From positions 124,001 to 188,000 of the forward strand of contig NZ_JAAGLV010000014.1 of NCBI RefSeq assembly GCF_010548305.1: a stretch of 64,000 nt of DNA, in the 5' to 3' direction. Made by a program: the position numbers and the translations under genes. Numbering within the stretch: position 1 is the first letter of the stretch; every line of letters begins with the position of its first letter. The notes under the pieces are model-generated. The model made no database searches and was not told where the DNA came from. It saw only the letters and a list, made by a program, of their open reading frames with translations. Positions 16,063 to 24,218 of this stretch are shown piece by piece. The DNA comes from Streptomyces sp. SID13031. Lineage in GTDB: Bacteria; Actinomycetota; Actinomycetes; Propionibacteriales; Kribbellaceae.

Positions 16063-16401
16063 CTAGAGGGCGTCTCCGTCCAGCTCACCTGTACGGACCC
16101 GGACGATCGACTCGACCGAGGTCACCCAGACCTTGCCGTCACCGATCTTGCCGGTCTGCGCGGCCTTCACGATCACGTCCACCACCTCGGCGCTGTCGCC
16201 GTCCTCGACGACGACCTCGAGCCGGACCTTCGGAACCAGGTCCACCTCGTACTCCGCGCCGCGGTAGACCTCGGTGTGGCCCTTCTGCCGGCCGTAGCCG
16301 CTCGCCTCGGTGACCGTCATGCCGGTCACCCCGAAGGTCTCGAGCGCAGCCCGGACGTCTTCCAGCTTGTGCGGCTTGACCACTGCGGTGATCAGCTTCA
16401 T
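16063..16401 (-). CDS. glnK: Nitrogen regulatory protein PII (GlnK/GlnB)
   Basis: 112 residues, the exact size of PII trimers' subunits. It starts MKLITAVVKPHKLEDVR and carries the T-loop TEVYRGAEYEVDLVPK with the Tyr (YRGAEY) that GlnD modifies. The C-terminal signature GKVWVTSVESIVRVRTGE is present. PII binds ATP/ADP and 2-oxoglutarate and gates the ammonium channel encoded just upstream. Its ATG overlaps the amt stop by four bases (ATGA), ensuring coupled synthesis. Named glnK because of its place between amt and glnD. Confidence 0.96.
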   Translation of the reverse strand: MKLITAVVKPHKLEDVRAALETFGVTGMTVTEASGYGRQKGHTEVYRGAEYEVDLVPKVRLEVVVEDGDSAEVVDVIVKAAQTGKIGDGKVWVTSVESIVRVRTGELDGDAL

Positions 16402-17732
16402 GCGTGCGCACCTTCCTTCTCAGTGTCAGTCTCGACCTCAGCGGCTGATGCTGGACGGGCGACCGAGCTGTGACCGCGCAGGCCCGAACCGGCGGACAGG
16501 AAGTCGTACGCCGTCTCGGCGTGCTCCACCTGGTCGATACCCGCGACCTCGTCGTCCTCCGGCAGCCGGAAGCCGATGGTCAGATCGATCACCTTGCCGA
16601 GGATGAACGCCACCGTGAAGGAGTAGACACCCACGACCAGGTTCGCCAGCGCCTGCTTGCCGAGCTGGCTCGCACCGCCACCGTAGAACAGACCGTTCAC
16701 CGCGGACGGCGCCGCCGCAGTACCCAGGAAGCCGATCGCCAGCGAGCCGAACAGACCGCCGACCAGGTGCACGCCGACCACGTCGAGCGAGTCGTCGAAG
16801 CCCAGCTTGTACTTCAGCGAGACCGCGAAGGCGCAGATGGCACCGGCGAGCACGCCGAGGATGATCGCGCCGACCGGGGTGACCGCGCCACAGGACGGGG
16901 TGATCGCGACCAGACCGGCGACCGCACCGGACGCCATGCCCAGCGTGGTGGCCTTGCCGTGCCGGATCCGCTCGACGATCAGCCAGCCGATCACCGCGGC
17001 CGCCGTGGCGACCTGGGTGTTGACGAAGGTGACCGCGGCCGTAGTACCGGCGCTCAGCGCTGAACCGGCGTTGAAGCCGAACCAGCCGAACCACAGCAGA
17101 CCGGCGCCGAGGATGACGAGCGGGAGGCTGTGCGGACGCATCGGGTCCTTGCGCCACCCCACCCGGCGCCCGAGAACCAGGGCCAGCGCGAGCGCTGCCG
17201 CACCGGCGTTGACGTGCACCGCGGTACCACCGGCGAAGTCGATCGCCTTCAGCTTGTCGCCGATCCAGCCACCGTTGCCGTCGTCCAGGAACCAGACCGA
17301 GTGTGCGACCGGGAAGTACACCAGGCACGTCCAGCCCACGACGAACGCGATCCAGCCACGGAAGGTGGCCCGGTCGGCGATGGCGCCCGAGATCAGCGCC
17401 GGGGTGATGATCGCGAACATCAGCTGGAAAGCGACGAAGGCGAGCGTCGGAATCGTTCCGCTGACGGCCTCGGGGGCGATCAGGCCCTTCAGCCCGACCT
17501 CCGAGAAGTCACCGATCACGTGCCCGGTGTCACCGGCGAAGGTCAGCGAGTAGCCGACCACCACCCACAAGATGGTGACGACCGCGATGGTGATGGCGCT
17601 CATCATCATCATGTTCAGCACGCTCTTGACGCGTACCATTCCGCCGTAGAAGAAAGCCAGGCCCGGTGTCATCAAGAACACCAGGGCGGCACTGACCAAT
17701 ACCCAGGCGGTATCGCCGGCGTTGATCTCCAT
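16398..17732 (-). CDS. amtB: Ammonium transporter AmtB
   Basis: 444 residues with about 11 transmembrane helices. Family landmarks include AFFYGGMVRVKSVLNMMMMS, the pore His in GGTAVHVNAGAAAL and the second in VVGVHLVGGLFGSLAIG, and a C-terminal cytoplasmic tail that PII plugs. ATG 17732 is chosen because GGAAGG lies about 10 bases upstream (the alternative ATG 17741 leaves no spacing). First gene of amt-glnK-glnD. A GlnR-type box at 17842-17879, 110-147 bases upstream, predicts induction under nitrogen limitation. Confidence 0.95.
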   Translation of the reverse strand: MEINAGDTAWVLVSAALVFLMTPGLAFFYGGMVRVKSVLNMMMMSAITIAVVTILWVVVGYSLTFAGDTGHVIGDFSEVGLKGLIAPEAVSGTIPTLAFVAFQLMFAIITPALISGAIADRATFRGWIAFVVGWTCLVYFPVAHSVWFLDDGNGGWIGDKLKAIDFAGGTAVHVNAGAAALALALVLGRRVGWRKDPMRPHSLPLVILGAGLLWFGWFGFNAGSALSAGTTAAVTFVNTQVATAAAVIGWLIVERIRHGKATTLGMASGAVAGLVAITPSCGAVTPVGAIILGVLAGAICAFAVSLKYKLGFDDSLDVVGVHLVGGLFGSLAIGFLGTAAAPSAVNGLFYGGGASQLGKQALANLVVGVYSFTVAFILGKVIDLTIGFRLPEDDEVAGIDQVEHAETAYDFLSAGSGLRGHSSVARPASAAEVETDTEKEGAHA

Positions 17733-17841
17733 CAACGTCATCCCTTCCATCGATCTGGGGGTGGCCCGCGTCCTCAGTCGGGGAGCTCCACAACGCCGGG
17801 GAACCCGCGCACGGCCACATCGCAAACGGTGTCGGCGCGCC

Positions 17842-17879
17842 GTTTCAACCGATCGGTCCTGATGTTTCAGGCATGTGAC
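17842..17879 (-). promoter_or_regulatory. GlnR box upstream of amtB-glnK-glnD
   Basis: On the minus strand the sequence reads GTCAC-N6-GAAAC-N6-ACCGA-N6-GAAAC, which fits the GlnR a1-b1-a2-b2 consensus (GTNAC-N6-GAAAC repeated at 22 bp) with only the third half-site degenerate. Position 110-147 bases before the amtB start agrees with known GlnR targets. Confidence 0.85.
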
Positions 17880-17991
17880 AAAGCACCTCGCCAAGTGACA
17901 TCGGCGTGACATCGGCCGTCATGTGGCACTCTGGCCTGACCACACGGCCCGCAGCCGCGCCACTGCGACCGTCCGAGCTGGGGAAGTACGA

Positions 17992-18588
17992 ATGGGGACC
18001 AACAACGGGGAGAGGCCGCGTCGAGGCAGACCGCGGGACCCGGACGCAGAGCCGAGGATCCGCCGGTACGCCGTCCAGCTGCTGCTGGAACGCGGCTTCG
18101 ACGGAATGACGGTGGACGACGTGGCCGAGGCGGCCGGCGTCGGCAAGGCAACGATCTATCGGCGGTGGGCGAGCAAGGAGCTCCTCGCCAACGACGCGAT
18201 GGCCCAGTTGTTCGACATCGAGATACCCGATGCCGACACCGGGTCGATCGCGGGCGACCTGCTGCGGGTCTACCGTGACGCGCTGGTCTTCGTGAACAGC
18301 AAGGAAGGGGTCGCGCTGATCCGGCTCGCCGTCACGGAGATGAACCGCGACGAGCAGTTCACCGCGTTCTACCGCAGCTTCCTGCAGCGCCGGATCGCCT
18401 TGACGGCGGACGCGCTGGAGCGGGCCCGGCAGCGCGGCGAGCCGATCCGGCCCACCGCGGATCCCGTACTGATGGTTCAGTGGCTGGCAGGCGTGCTGAT
18501 CCTCAGGGCGATGACCGGTGAGCAGATGCCGGCCGTCGAGGACGCCGAGCACCTGGTCTCGATGACGATGAGGTGCATCGTGGAGTAG
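17992..18588 (+). CDS. TetR family transcriptional regulator
   Basis: 198 residues. The N-terminal helix-turn-helix reads GRPRDPDAEPRIRRYAVQ then VDDVAEAAGVGKATIYRRW, the classic TetR recognition helix; the C-terminal ligand domain resembles the TetR_C_11-type (QFTAFYRSFLQRRIALTADAL). ATG 17992 has GGGGAAG 6 bases upstream. It is divergent from amtB, and the 260-base gap also holds a direct repeat of GTGACATCGGC near 17896-17917 that could be its own operator. The target gene is not evident: the downstream gene is convergent and unrelated. Confidence 0.85.
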   Translation: MGTNNGERPRRGRPRDPDAEPRIRRYAVQLLLERGFDGMTVDDVAEAAGVGKATIYRRWASKELLANDAMAQLFDIEIPDADTGSIAGDLLRVYRDALVFVNSKEGVALIRLAVTEMNRDEQFTAFYRSFLQRRIALTADALERARQRGEPIRPTADPVLMVQWLAGVLILRAMTGEQMPAVEDAEHLVSMTMRCIVE

Positions 18589-18591
18589 CGG

Positions 18592-19842
18592 TCAGCCGCG
18601 GATACCGGGTCCGAGGGCGACGCCTTCGACCTCGAGCTCCGCGACCCGGCGGACCTGCCCCGACCGCAGATTCCAGGCCAGCAGCCAGTCGGTGACCTGG
18701 AACAAAGCGGTCTGGCTGTCGTACCAGCCGAGCAGGAAACAGCAGCCGGCCTCGCGGATCCGGTCCGGCGAGGTCCGGCCGGGAGTCGGCGTCGCCGCCG
18801 GGGTCTCGCCGAGAACGAGCAGCCGGTCTTCTTGCGGGTCCAGCATCGAGATCGCCGCGACCACCTGGGGTCGCGACGCGACGGTCTGCACCTGGGCGAG
18901 CTGGTTCGCGACGAACATCCGTCCGACCAAGTTGCCTATAGCAAACGTTTGACCGGCCCAGGCACTGACCGGCAGCCGCGGGTTGGCCAGCTCGACCCAG
19001 CCGTTGGCCCCGGCGTACTGGCGCAGCGCCACCTCCCCTGCCACACCGTCCAGCCGGTACGGCGCCGTCGCGTCGTCGGCGTCGTTGCTCACGGCAACAC
19101 CACCGACGCTCGGCTGGCGGGTGTTCCCCAGATCGACGTCGAGCTGGTACGCCGAACCGGGCCCGCTGACGATCAGGCGGATGCTGTCGGCCAGCCAGGA
19201 CACGCTGCGCACATCCTTCGACGGCAGGGTGATCAGCTTGGCCTTCGAAGTACTCGCGTCGATCACGTACACCCCGCCGGGCTGCGGGAACGCGACGAGC
19301 TTCCCGTTGGGCGAGATCGCACCGGAGCTGAGCGGCTCGCCGGTCACGATCGGCCGCAACTCCCGGTCCGCCCGCGCCCAGTCCGAGTCGGAGCTGAGCA
19401 GGAGCGGCAGATAGCTGCCCTCCCGTGGCTCCAGGATCACGGCTGCGACCCGGTCCATCGGGTTGGTCCGGAGATCACGGGCGTCGTCCGGGACGCGCAG
19501 CAGCTCGCCCAGCGGTGTGGAGACCCGATCGAGGAAGCGCTCACTGCCCGCGGGCGGGGAGTTCCAGTAGTTGATCCCCGCGATCTGGCCGGCCGGCGGC
19601 AAGAAACCGGGCGGCGTCGGTGTGGCGTCGGGTGGATTGATCGCCTTCGAACCGCCCCCGAGGGTCATCACCAGGACGCCGATGATCACCACCAGAAGCA
19701 AAGCCATCAGTCCGGCGACGATGCTGCGTAGCTGGCGGCGGCGGTACGCGACAGCGCCTGCCCAGGCGGCGTCGGCCAGCTCGGGCTCGGGCAGGCGATC
19801 GGACGCCTGCTTCAGGAGGAAGGGGACCTCCTCGCGCCTCAC
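18592..19842 (-). CDS. Membrane-anchored protein paired with a SigE-family sigma factor
   Basis: 416 residues with an N-terminal cytoplasmic segment of about 38, one transmembrane helix (SIVAGLMALLLVVIIGVLV) and a large extracellular part with a PDATPTPPG linker and beta-propeller-like repeats (SGAISPNGKLVAFPQPGG). I do not recognise a defined family. GTG 19842 overlaps the sigma gene's stop by 4 bases (GTGA), so it is translationally coupled and may act as a regulator of the sigma factor or as its output. No classical zinc anti-sigma motif is visible. Confidence 0.7.
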   Translation of the reverse strand: MRREEVPFLLKQASDRLPEPELADAAWAGAVAYRRRQLRSIVAGLMALLLVVIIGVLVMTLGGGSKAINPPDATPTPPGFLPPAGQIAGINYWNSPPAGSERFLDRVSTPLGELLRVPDDARDLRTNPMDRVAAVILEPREGSYLPLLLSSDSDWARADRELRPIVTGEPLSSGAISPNGKLVAFPQPGGVYVIDASTSKAKLITLPSKDVRSVSWLADSIRLIVSGPGSAYQLDVDLGNTRQPSVGGVAVSNDADDATAPYRLDGVAGEVALRQYAGANGWVELANPRLPVSAWAGQTFAIGNLVGRMFVANQLAQVQTVASRPQVVAAISMLDPQEDRLLVLGETPAATPTPGRTSPDRIREAGCCFLLGWYDSQTALFQVTDWLLAWNLRSGQVRRVAELEVEGVALGPGIRG

Positions 19843-20300
19843 CGCGACTCCCCCTTGGTCACGTCGCGCCAGTCCGGCGTACCGAGCTCGAGGCGGAAGC
19901 GGCTGAGGGCGGTCATCGCGTTCGCGTGCACGGACGAGCTCGACATGCTCAGTACATCGGAGACCTCGAACTCGGTGAGCTCTTCGTAGTACAAGAGGAC
20001 CAGTACTGCGCGCTGCTGCGGGCTGAGTGCGGCCAATGCGATCTTGACCTGGTCCTCCTCGTCCTCGAAGAGCACCTTGGCGCGCGACCAGCGCGACATG
20101 GCCGCGTTGTAGAGGATCCCGAGCACGTAGGCGTCCGGATCGTCCACCTTGCCCCAGCGCAACGCGAGCCGCAGGAAGGCCTGCTGAAGCTGCTCCTCAG
20201 CCCGCTGCAGGTCGCCGTACACGAGGTACGCCGCACGAAGCCACCTACCTTGCCGCGCATCGACGTACGCGGCGAACTCTGGGTCGACTGTGTCGCGCAT
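19839..20300 (-). CDS. SigE-family (SanD-like) ECF sigma factor
   Basis: 153 residues, the compact size of actinobacterial SigE-type ECF factors. Region 2 reads FAAYVDARQGRWLRAAYLV...AEEQLQQAFLRLALRW and region 4 ALAALSPQQRAVLVLLYYEE then SDVLSMSSSSVHANAMTAL. ATG 20300 has GGGGAGGG upstream at about 5-6 bases; the frame is open further up but without a ribosome site. Operon with the coupled membrane protein downstream. The promoter it recognises is unknown. Confidence 0.85.
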   Translation of the reverse strand: MRDTVDPEFAAYVDARQGRWLRAAYLVYGDLQRAEEQLQQAFLRLALRWGKVDDPDAYVLGILYNAAMSRWSRAKVLFEDEEDQVKIALAALSPQQRAVLVLLYYEELTEFEVSDVLSMSSSSVHANAMTALSRFRLELGTPDWRDVTKGESR

Positions 20301-20341
20301 CCACCCTCCCCGGTACTGGCGCTGCCTATTCAACATCTCAA

Positions 20342-21514
20342 CTACCCAAAAGGGGATGCTTCTGACCGCACTACTCGTCGCAACCTTGGTTGGAGGGCTG
20401 CCAGAAGACACGCTGCTAGACCACAACCGCCCCAGAGACCGAGCGGACCTACGGTCGCGAGGAGTTGGGTGCCGACCAGTGGGGCGACAGCAGTGGCCAC
20501 TCCCCAGCTGAGACCGTAGGTAGCCAAGTAGCGGCCGCGGGCATGGTCAGGGGCTAGCTCTGCGACTACTGAGAGCGCCCGGCCGATCAGTAGCAGGTCA
20601 CCCAGACTCCAGAGGACAGCGGCGGCCAGGAACGCTGGCAGGGAGTGAGAGAAGCCGTTGGCGATCAGACCGGCTCCTAGCAACAGGTAGCCCAGCGTCA
20701 AAGCTTGGAAGTCGTCGAGCGCCCGCAGGCGACGGGTTCGTAGTACCGGCTGTACTGCAACCTGGGCGATCGCCGAGACGGCCAGGATGATGCCGACGCC
20801 CGATGCCGAGACACCACGGTCGAGCAGGGTGAGAGGTAGACCGAAGACGATCACCATGGCTAGTACTGCGAAGACGGTGCCGGAGCCCAGCACCCACAGC
20901 AGCCGCCGATCGCGCCAAACCGCTGCAGCCGCCGGAGCCACCTGAACCCCGCCGGGCAGAGCAATGGCGACCAGCATCGCGCAGGCCAGACAACTGACGG
21001 CGTCGGCGACGAACAGCCACCGCAGATCCCACTGCCCGAGCCACGCGGCCAGCAGCCCGGCGACCACAGCCATCACCGCCCCCAACAGCCCGTACGCCGC
21101 CGGTCGATCCGCGGGCGCGGTCACATCGGCGATGATCGCTTGACTCGGTGGCTCGTAGATCTCGAACGCCAACCCCAGCACCACCACCGCCGGCACCGCC
21201 GACCACAGGCTCCCCGACGCCGCGATCCACAACTGACCCACCGCGCACCCGACCAGCCCGAGCACGATCGTCCACCGCCGCCCCAACCGATCGGCAAGCT
21301 GCCCGCCGAACACCCGAGACGGCAAGGTCGCCACCCCGAACGCCGTCAACACCAACCCGGCTTCAGCAACGCTGGCCCCCAGCTCAACCGTCAACACCAC
21401 CGCCAGAAACGGCAGCGTGAACGCCCCCAGCCGATTGACCCCACGCGCGATCACCAACACCCACACGGCCGCGGGCAGCCTCCGGCGGTGGACGGAAGCT
21501 GCCTGGTCGCTCAT
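20342..21514 (-). CDS. Major facilitator superfamily transporter
   Basis: 390 residues with about 12 predicted transmembrane helices. The loop between helices 2 and 3 reads GGQLADRLGRRWT, an MFS motif A variant, and the N-terminal helix begins VLVIARGVNRLGAF. Resembles drug/metabolite exporters. ATG 21514 (MSDQAASV) chosen as the first start before the hydrophobic core; in-frame ATGs at 21538 and 21580 add only polar residues. Substrate unknown. It follows the flavoprotein gene on the same strand after 40 bases, so the two may be co-transcribed. Confidence 0.8.
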   Translation of the reverse strand: MSDQAASVHRRRLPAAVWVLVIARGVNRLGAFTLPFLAVVLTVELGASVAEAGLVLTAFGVATLPSRVFGGQLADRLGRRWTIVLGLVGCAVGQLWIAASGSLWSAVPAVVVLGLAFEIYEPPSQAIIADVTAPADRPAAYGLLGAVMAVVAGLLAAWLGQWDLRWLFVADAVSCLACAMLVAIALPGGVQVAPAAAAVWRDRRLLWVLGSGTVFAVLAMVIVFGLPLTLLDRGVSASGVGIILAVSAIAQVAVQPVLRTRRLRALDDFQALTLGYLLLGAGLIANGFSHSLPAFLAAAVLWSLGDLLLIGRALSVVAELAPDHARGRYLATYGLSWGVATAVAPLVGTQLLATVGPLGLWGGCGLAACLLAALQPRLRRVVRSEASPFG

Positions 21515-21554
21515 GCCAGCAGACCCTAGAAGGTGCATGCGACAGTTTCGCGGG

Positions 21555-22526
21555 CTAGACGGAAATAGCGGCTCCGGCACGGTAGGTCTCTACCGCTAGG
21601 CGGGTTTCTTCGGTGATCAAGTCGGCGTTGATCACGGCGCCGGCGGTCATGCCGGCGGCTGCGGAGGTGATGACCTGGCCCATCGGGTCGGTGACATTGC
21701 CGGCCACCCAGACGCCGGAGACCTCTGTGGCTCCGGTGGGATCCGAGTCAACGGCTTTGCCGACGACAACCCCTCGGCCTTCACGGACGGTCGCCTTGAT
21801 GCCTAGGTCCGCCAGGAAGTCTGCGCGGGCCTCTAGCTGGGTCTGCACAGCCAGTGCCTGCCGTGGGATGACTCGGCCGCCCTCCAACTCGACACCGGTC
21901 AGCTTGTCGCCAGTTACCTCTAGCGACGCCACCTTTCCTTGCACCACAGAGATCCCGCGGGCGGCGAACTCCTCCCACTGGTCCTCGGTCGGCTCCAGCG
22001 CGTCATTGAGGAACAGAGTCACGTCGTCGCTCCATTGCCGGAACAGCAGCGTCTGGTGCGCCGCCATCGGCCCAGTAGCCAGTACGCCGATCGCCTGGTC
22101 GCGTACCTCCCACCCGTGGCAGTACGGGCAATGCAGCACGTCCCGCCCGAACCGCTCAGCCAACCCCGGTACTGCGGGCAGCTGGTCGACCACTCCAGTC
22201 GCCACCAGCAACCGCCGGGCCTCCACTGCCTCACGCCCAGCCAGCTCCACCACGAACCCGTACTCCGATCCGCCGGGCCGCACCCTCGTCACGGTGTCGA
22301 TCACCACCTCCCCGCCGTACCCGCTGACTTCGCCGCGCCCGATCGCGTACAGCTCGGCCGGAGCCACCCCATCACGCGAAAGGTAGTTGTGCACGTGCTC
22401 CGCCGGGGCGTTGCGAGGTGTCCCGTTGTCGACCACCAGCACCGACCTGCGCGCCCGGACCAGCGCCAGCGCCCCACTCAACCCGGCGGCTCCCCCACCG
22501 ATCACCACCACGTCGTACCGCTTCAC
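21555..22526 (-). CDS. NAD(P)/FAD-dependent thioredoxin-reductase-like oxidoreductase
   Basis: 323 residues. FAD-binding GGGAAGLSGALALVRA at the N-terminus, redox pair in HCPYCHGWE (CxxC, about residue 140), NADP-binding region GVLATGPMAAH and the C-terminal FAD motif VWVAGNVTDPMGQ. This is the small thioredoxin-reductase-like group that reduces disulfides or dithiol metabolites. GTG 22526 is preceded by AAGGAG at 7 bases, which fixes the start. It is divergent from an XRE-cupin regulator, which probably represses or senses redox for this gene. Confidence 0.85.
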   Translation of the reverse strand: MKRYDVVVIGGGAAGLSGALALVRARRSVLVVDNGTPRNAPAEHVHNYLSRDGVAPAELYAIGRGEVSGYGGEVVIDTVTRVRPGGSEYGFVVELAGREAVEARRLLVATGVVDQLPAVPGLAERFGRDVLHCPYCHGWEVRDQAIGVLATGPMAAHQTLLFRQWSDDVTLFLNDALEPTEDQWEEFAARGISVVQGKVASLEVTGDKLTGVELEGGRVIPRQALAVQTQLEARADFLADLGIKATVREGRGVVVGKAVDSDPTGATEVSGVWVAGNVTDPMGQVITSAAAGMTAGAVINADLITEETRLAVETYRAGAAISV

Positions 22527-22594
22527 GATGAGCTCCTTCGTTGTCGTTGTTCTGATCCGACCATCCATCGCGTTCTCGATATTGACAACTTTCT

Positions 22595-22609
22595 TTGCCA
22601 GAATGGCAA
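22595..22609. promoter_or_regulatory. Operator-like palindrome in the divergent promoter
   Basis: TTGCCA-GAA-TGGCAA is a perfect 6+6 inverted repeat directly before ATG 22611 of the XRE-cupin gene and in the promoter of the flavoprotein gene, next to TTGACA at 22582-22587. It suits autoregulation by the adjacent HTH protein. Confidence 0.55.
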
Positions 22610-22610
22610 G

Positions 22611-23189
22611 ATGGAACCTGATCTCGACGACGTCCTCGAAGCGGTCGGCCCGCGGCTGCGCGCGCTCCGCCTCGAGCGCGGCACCACGCTCAGCCAGCTC
22701 TCGGAGACGACCGGCATCTCCGTCAGCACGCTGTCCCGCCTGGAGTCCGGCCAGCGCCGCCCGACGCTGGAACTGCTGCTGCCACTGGCCCGCGCCCACC
22801 AGGTCCAGCTGGACGAACTGGTCGACGCACCACCGACAGGCGACCCGCGGGTGCACGCCAAACCGTTCAAGCGCAATGGCGCGACGATGATCCCGCTCAG
22901 CCGACGGCCGGGTGGTCTGCAGGCGTTCAAGCAGATCGTCCCCGCGGGCTGGGGTGGCGACGACGTCGAGCAGCGTGTGCATGAGGGCTATGACTGGATC
23001 TACGTGCTGTCCGGCCGGATCCGCCTGGTCCTCGGCGACCAGGATTTCGTACTACGCGAGGGCGAGGTGGCCGAGTTCGACACCCGCGTCCCGCACTGGT
23101 TCGGCAACCCCGGCCCAGGCTCCGCGGAGATGCTCTGCCTCTTCGGCCCCCAGGGCGAGCGGATGCATGTCCGGGCACGCTCGAAGTAG
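22611..23189 (+). CDS. XRE-type HTH regulator with C-terminal cupin
   Basis: 192 residues. HTH_3 domain at 8-62 (LRLERGTTLSQLSETTGISV then LSRLESGQRRPTLE) followed by a cupin at about 105-185 (HEGYDWIYVLSGRIRLVLGD, EFDTRVPHWFGNPG) that may bind a small ligand or metal. This architecture regulates adjacent catabolic or detoxification genes. ATG 22611 lies immediately after the palindrome TTGCCAGAATGGCAA, so a bound regulator would block its own start. The divergent flavoprotein is the obvious target. Confidence 0.87.
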   Translation: MEPDLDDVLEAVGPRLRALRLERGTTLSQLSETTGISVSTLSRLESGQRRPTLELLLPLARAHQVQLDELVDAPPTGDPRVHAKPFKRNGATMIPLSRRPGGLQAFKQIVPAGWGGDDVEQRVHEGYDWIYVLSGRIRLVLGDQDFVLREGEVAEFDTRVPHWFGNPGPGSAEMLCLFGPQGERMHVRARSK

Positions 23190-23234
23190 TAGTACTCTCC
23201 TGCCCGGTCGTGACCCTATGAGAGGACCCAGTCC

Positions 23235-24218
23235 GTGAGCATTGCGTTGTTCACCCTCGGCGGCACCATCTCGATGGCCGGCCGGACGCCCGACGGCGTC
23301 GCCCGGCTGACCGGTGAGGACCTGACCGCGGCTGTACCCGGCCTGGCCGCCCTGCCGGTGCCACTGGAGATCCAGGACTTCGAGGCGGTACCCAGCTCGA
23401 ACCTGACCCTGGCCAAGATGCTCGACGTGGTCGACGCAGCCTCGAAGGCGATCAGCAACGGCGCGACCGGCATCGTCCTCACCCAGGGCACGGACACCTT
23501 GGAGGAGACGGCCTTCCTGGTCGACCAGGTCTGGCCGCACTCGCAGCCCTTCGTCCTGACCGGCGCCATGCGCAACCCGACCCTGGCCGGCCCCGACGGC
23601 CCGGCCAACCTGCTCGCCGCCGCCCGCGTCGCCGGCTCCCCCGCCGCTCGCGACCTGGGTGCCCTCGTCGTCTTCAACGACCAGGTCCACGCAGCCCGCT
23701 GGGTCCGCAAGACGCACAGCACCAGTACTGCGACCTTCGCGTCCCCCAACGCCGGGCCGATCGGCCAGCTCGTCGAGGGCCAGGTGCGGATCCTCACGCG
23801 CCCCGCCCGGCAGGACGGCGTACCGGGTCGTGCTGAGCCTGCTGACCTCGATGCTGCGCAGGTGGCTCTCTACACGGTCACACTCGACGACGACGGCGTA
23901 CTGCTCAAGGGGCTGGCCGACACGCATCAAGGGCTGGTCGTGGCGGCGTACGGCGTCGGGCACGTGCCGGCGACCCTGGCTCCGGTGCTGGGAGAGCTGG
24001 CGGAGCGCATCCCCGTCGTACTGACGTCGCGCACCGGCGGTGGATCCGTACTGCGCAACACCTACAGCTCGGTCGGTTCCGAGTCGGACCTGCTCGGTCG
24101 CGGCCTGATCGACGGCGGTTTCCTCGACCCCTACAAGGCGCGCGTGCTCCTAAGGTTGCTCTTGGCAACAGGTGAGGGACAGGACGAGATCATCGGCGCC
24201 TTCGCCCAGCATCACTGA
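23235..24218 (+). CDS. L-asparaginase (type I/II family)
   Basis: 327 residues. Catalytic Thr motifs FTLGGTISMAG (N-terminus) and VLTQGTDTLEET (about residue 85) are the two family signatures; the C-terminal domain contains TSRTGGGSV. It hydrolyses asparagine to aspartate and ammonia and probably acts in the cytosol, as no signal peptide is present. GTG 23235 has AGAGGA at 9 bases. Its last 29 bases overlap the convergent ECF sigma gene. Ammonia release links loosely to the nearby nitrogen genes, but no shared control is seen. Confidence 0.9.
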   Translation: MSIALFTLGGTISMAGRTPDGVARLTGEDLTAAVPGLAALPVPLEIQDFEAVPSSNLTLAKMLDVVDAASKAISNGATGIVLTQGTDTLEETAFLVDQVWPHSQPFVLTGAMRNPTLAGPDGPANLLAAARVAGSPAARDLGALVVFNDQVHAARWVRKTHSTSTATFASPNAGPIGQLVEGQVRILTRPARQDGVPGRAEPADLDAAQVALYTVTLDDDGVLLKGLADTHQGLVVAAYGVGHVPATLAPVLGELAERIPVVLTSRTGGGSVLRNTYSSVGSESDLLGRGLIDGGFLDPYKARVLLRLLLATGEGQDEIIGAFAQHH

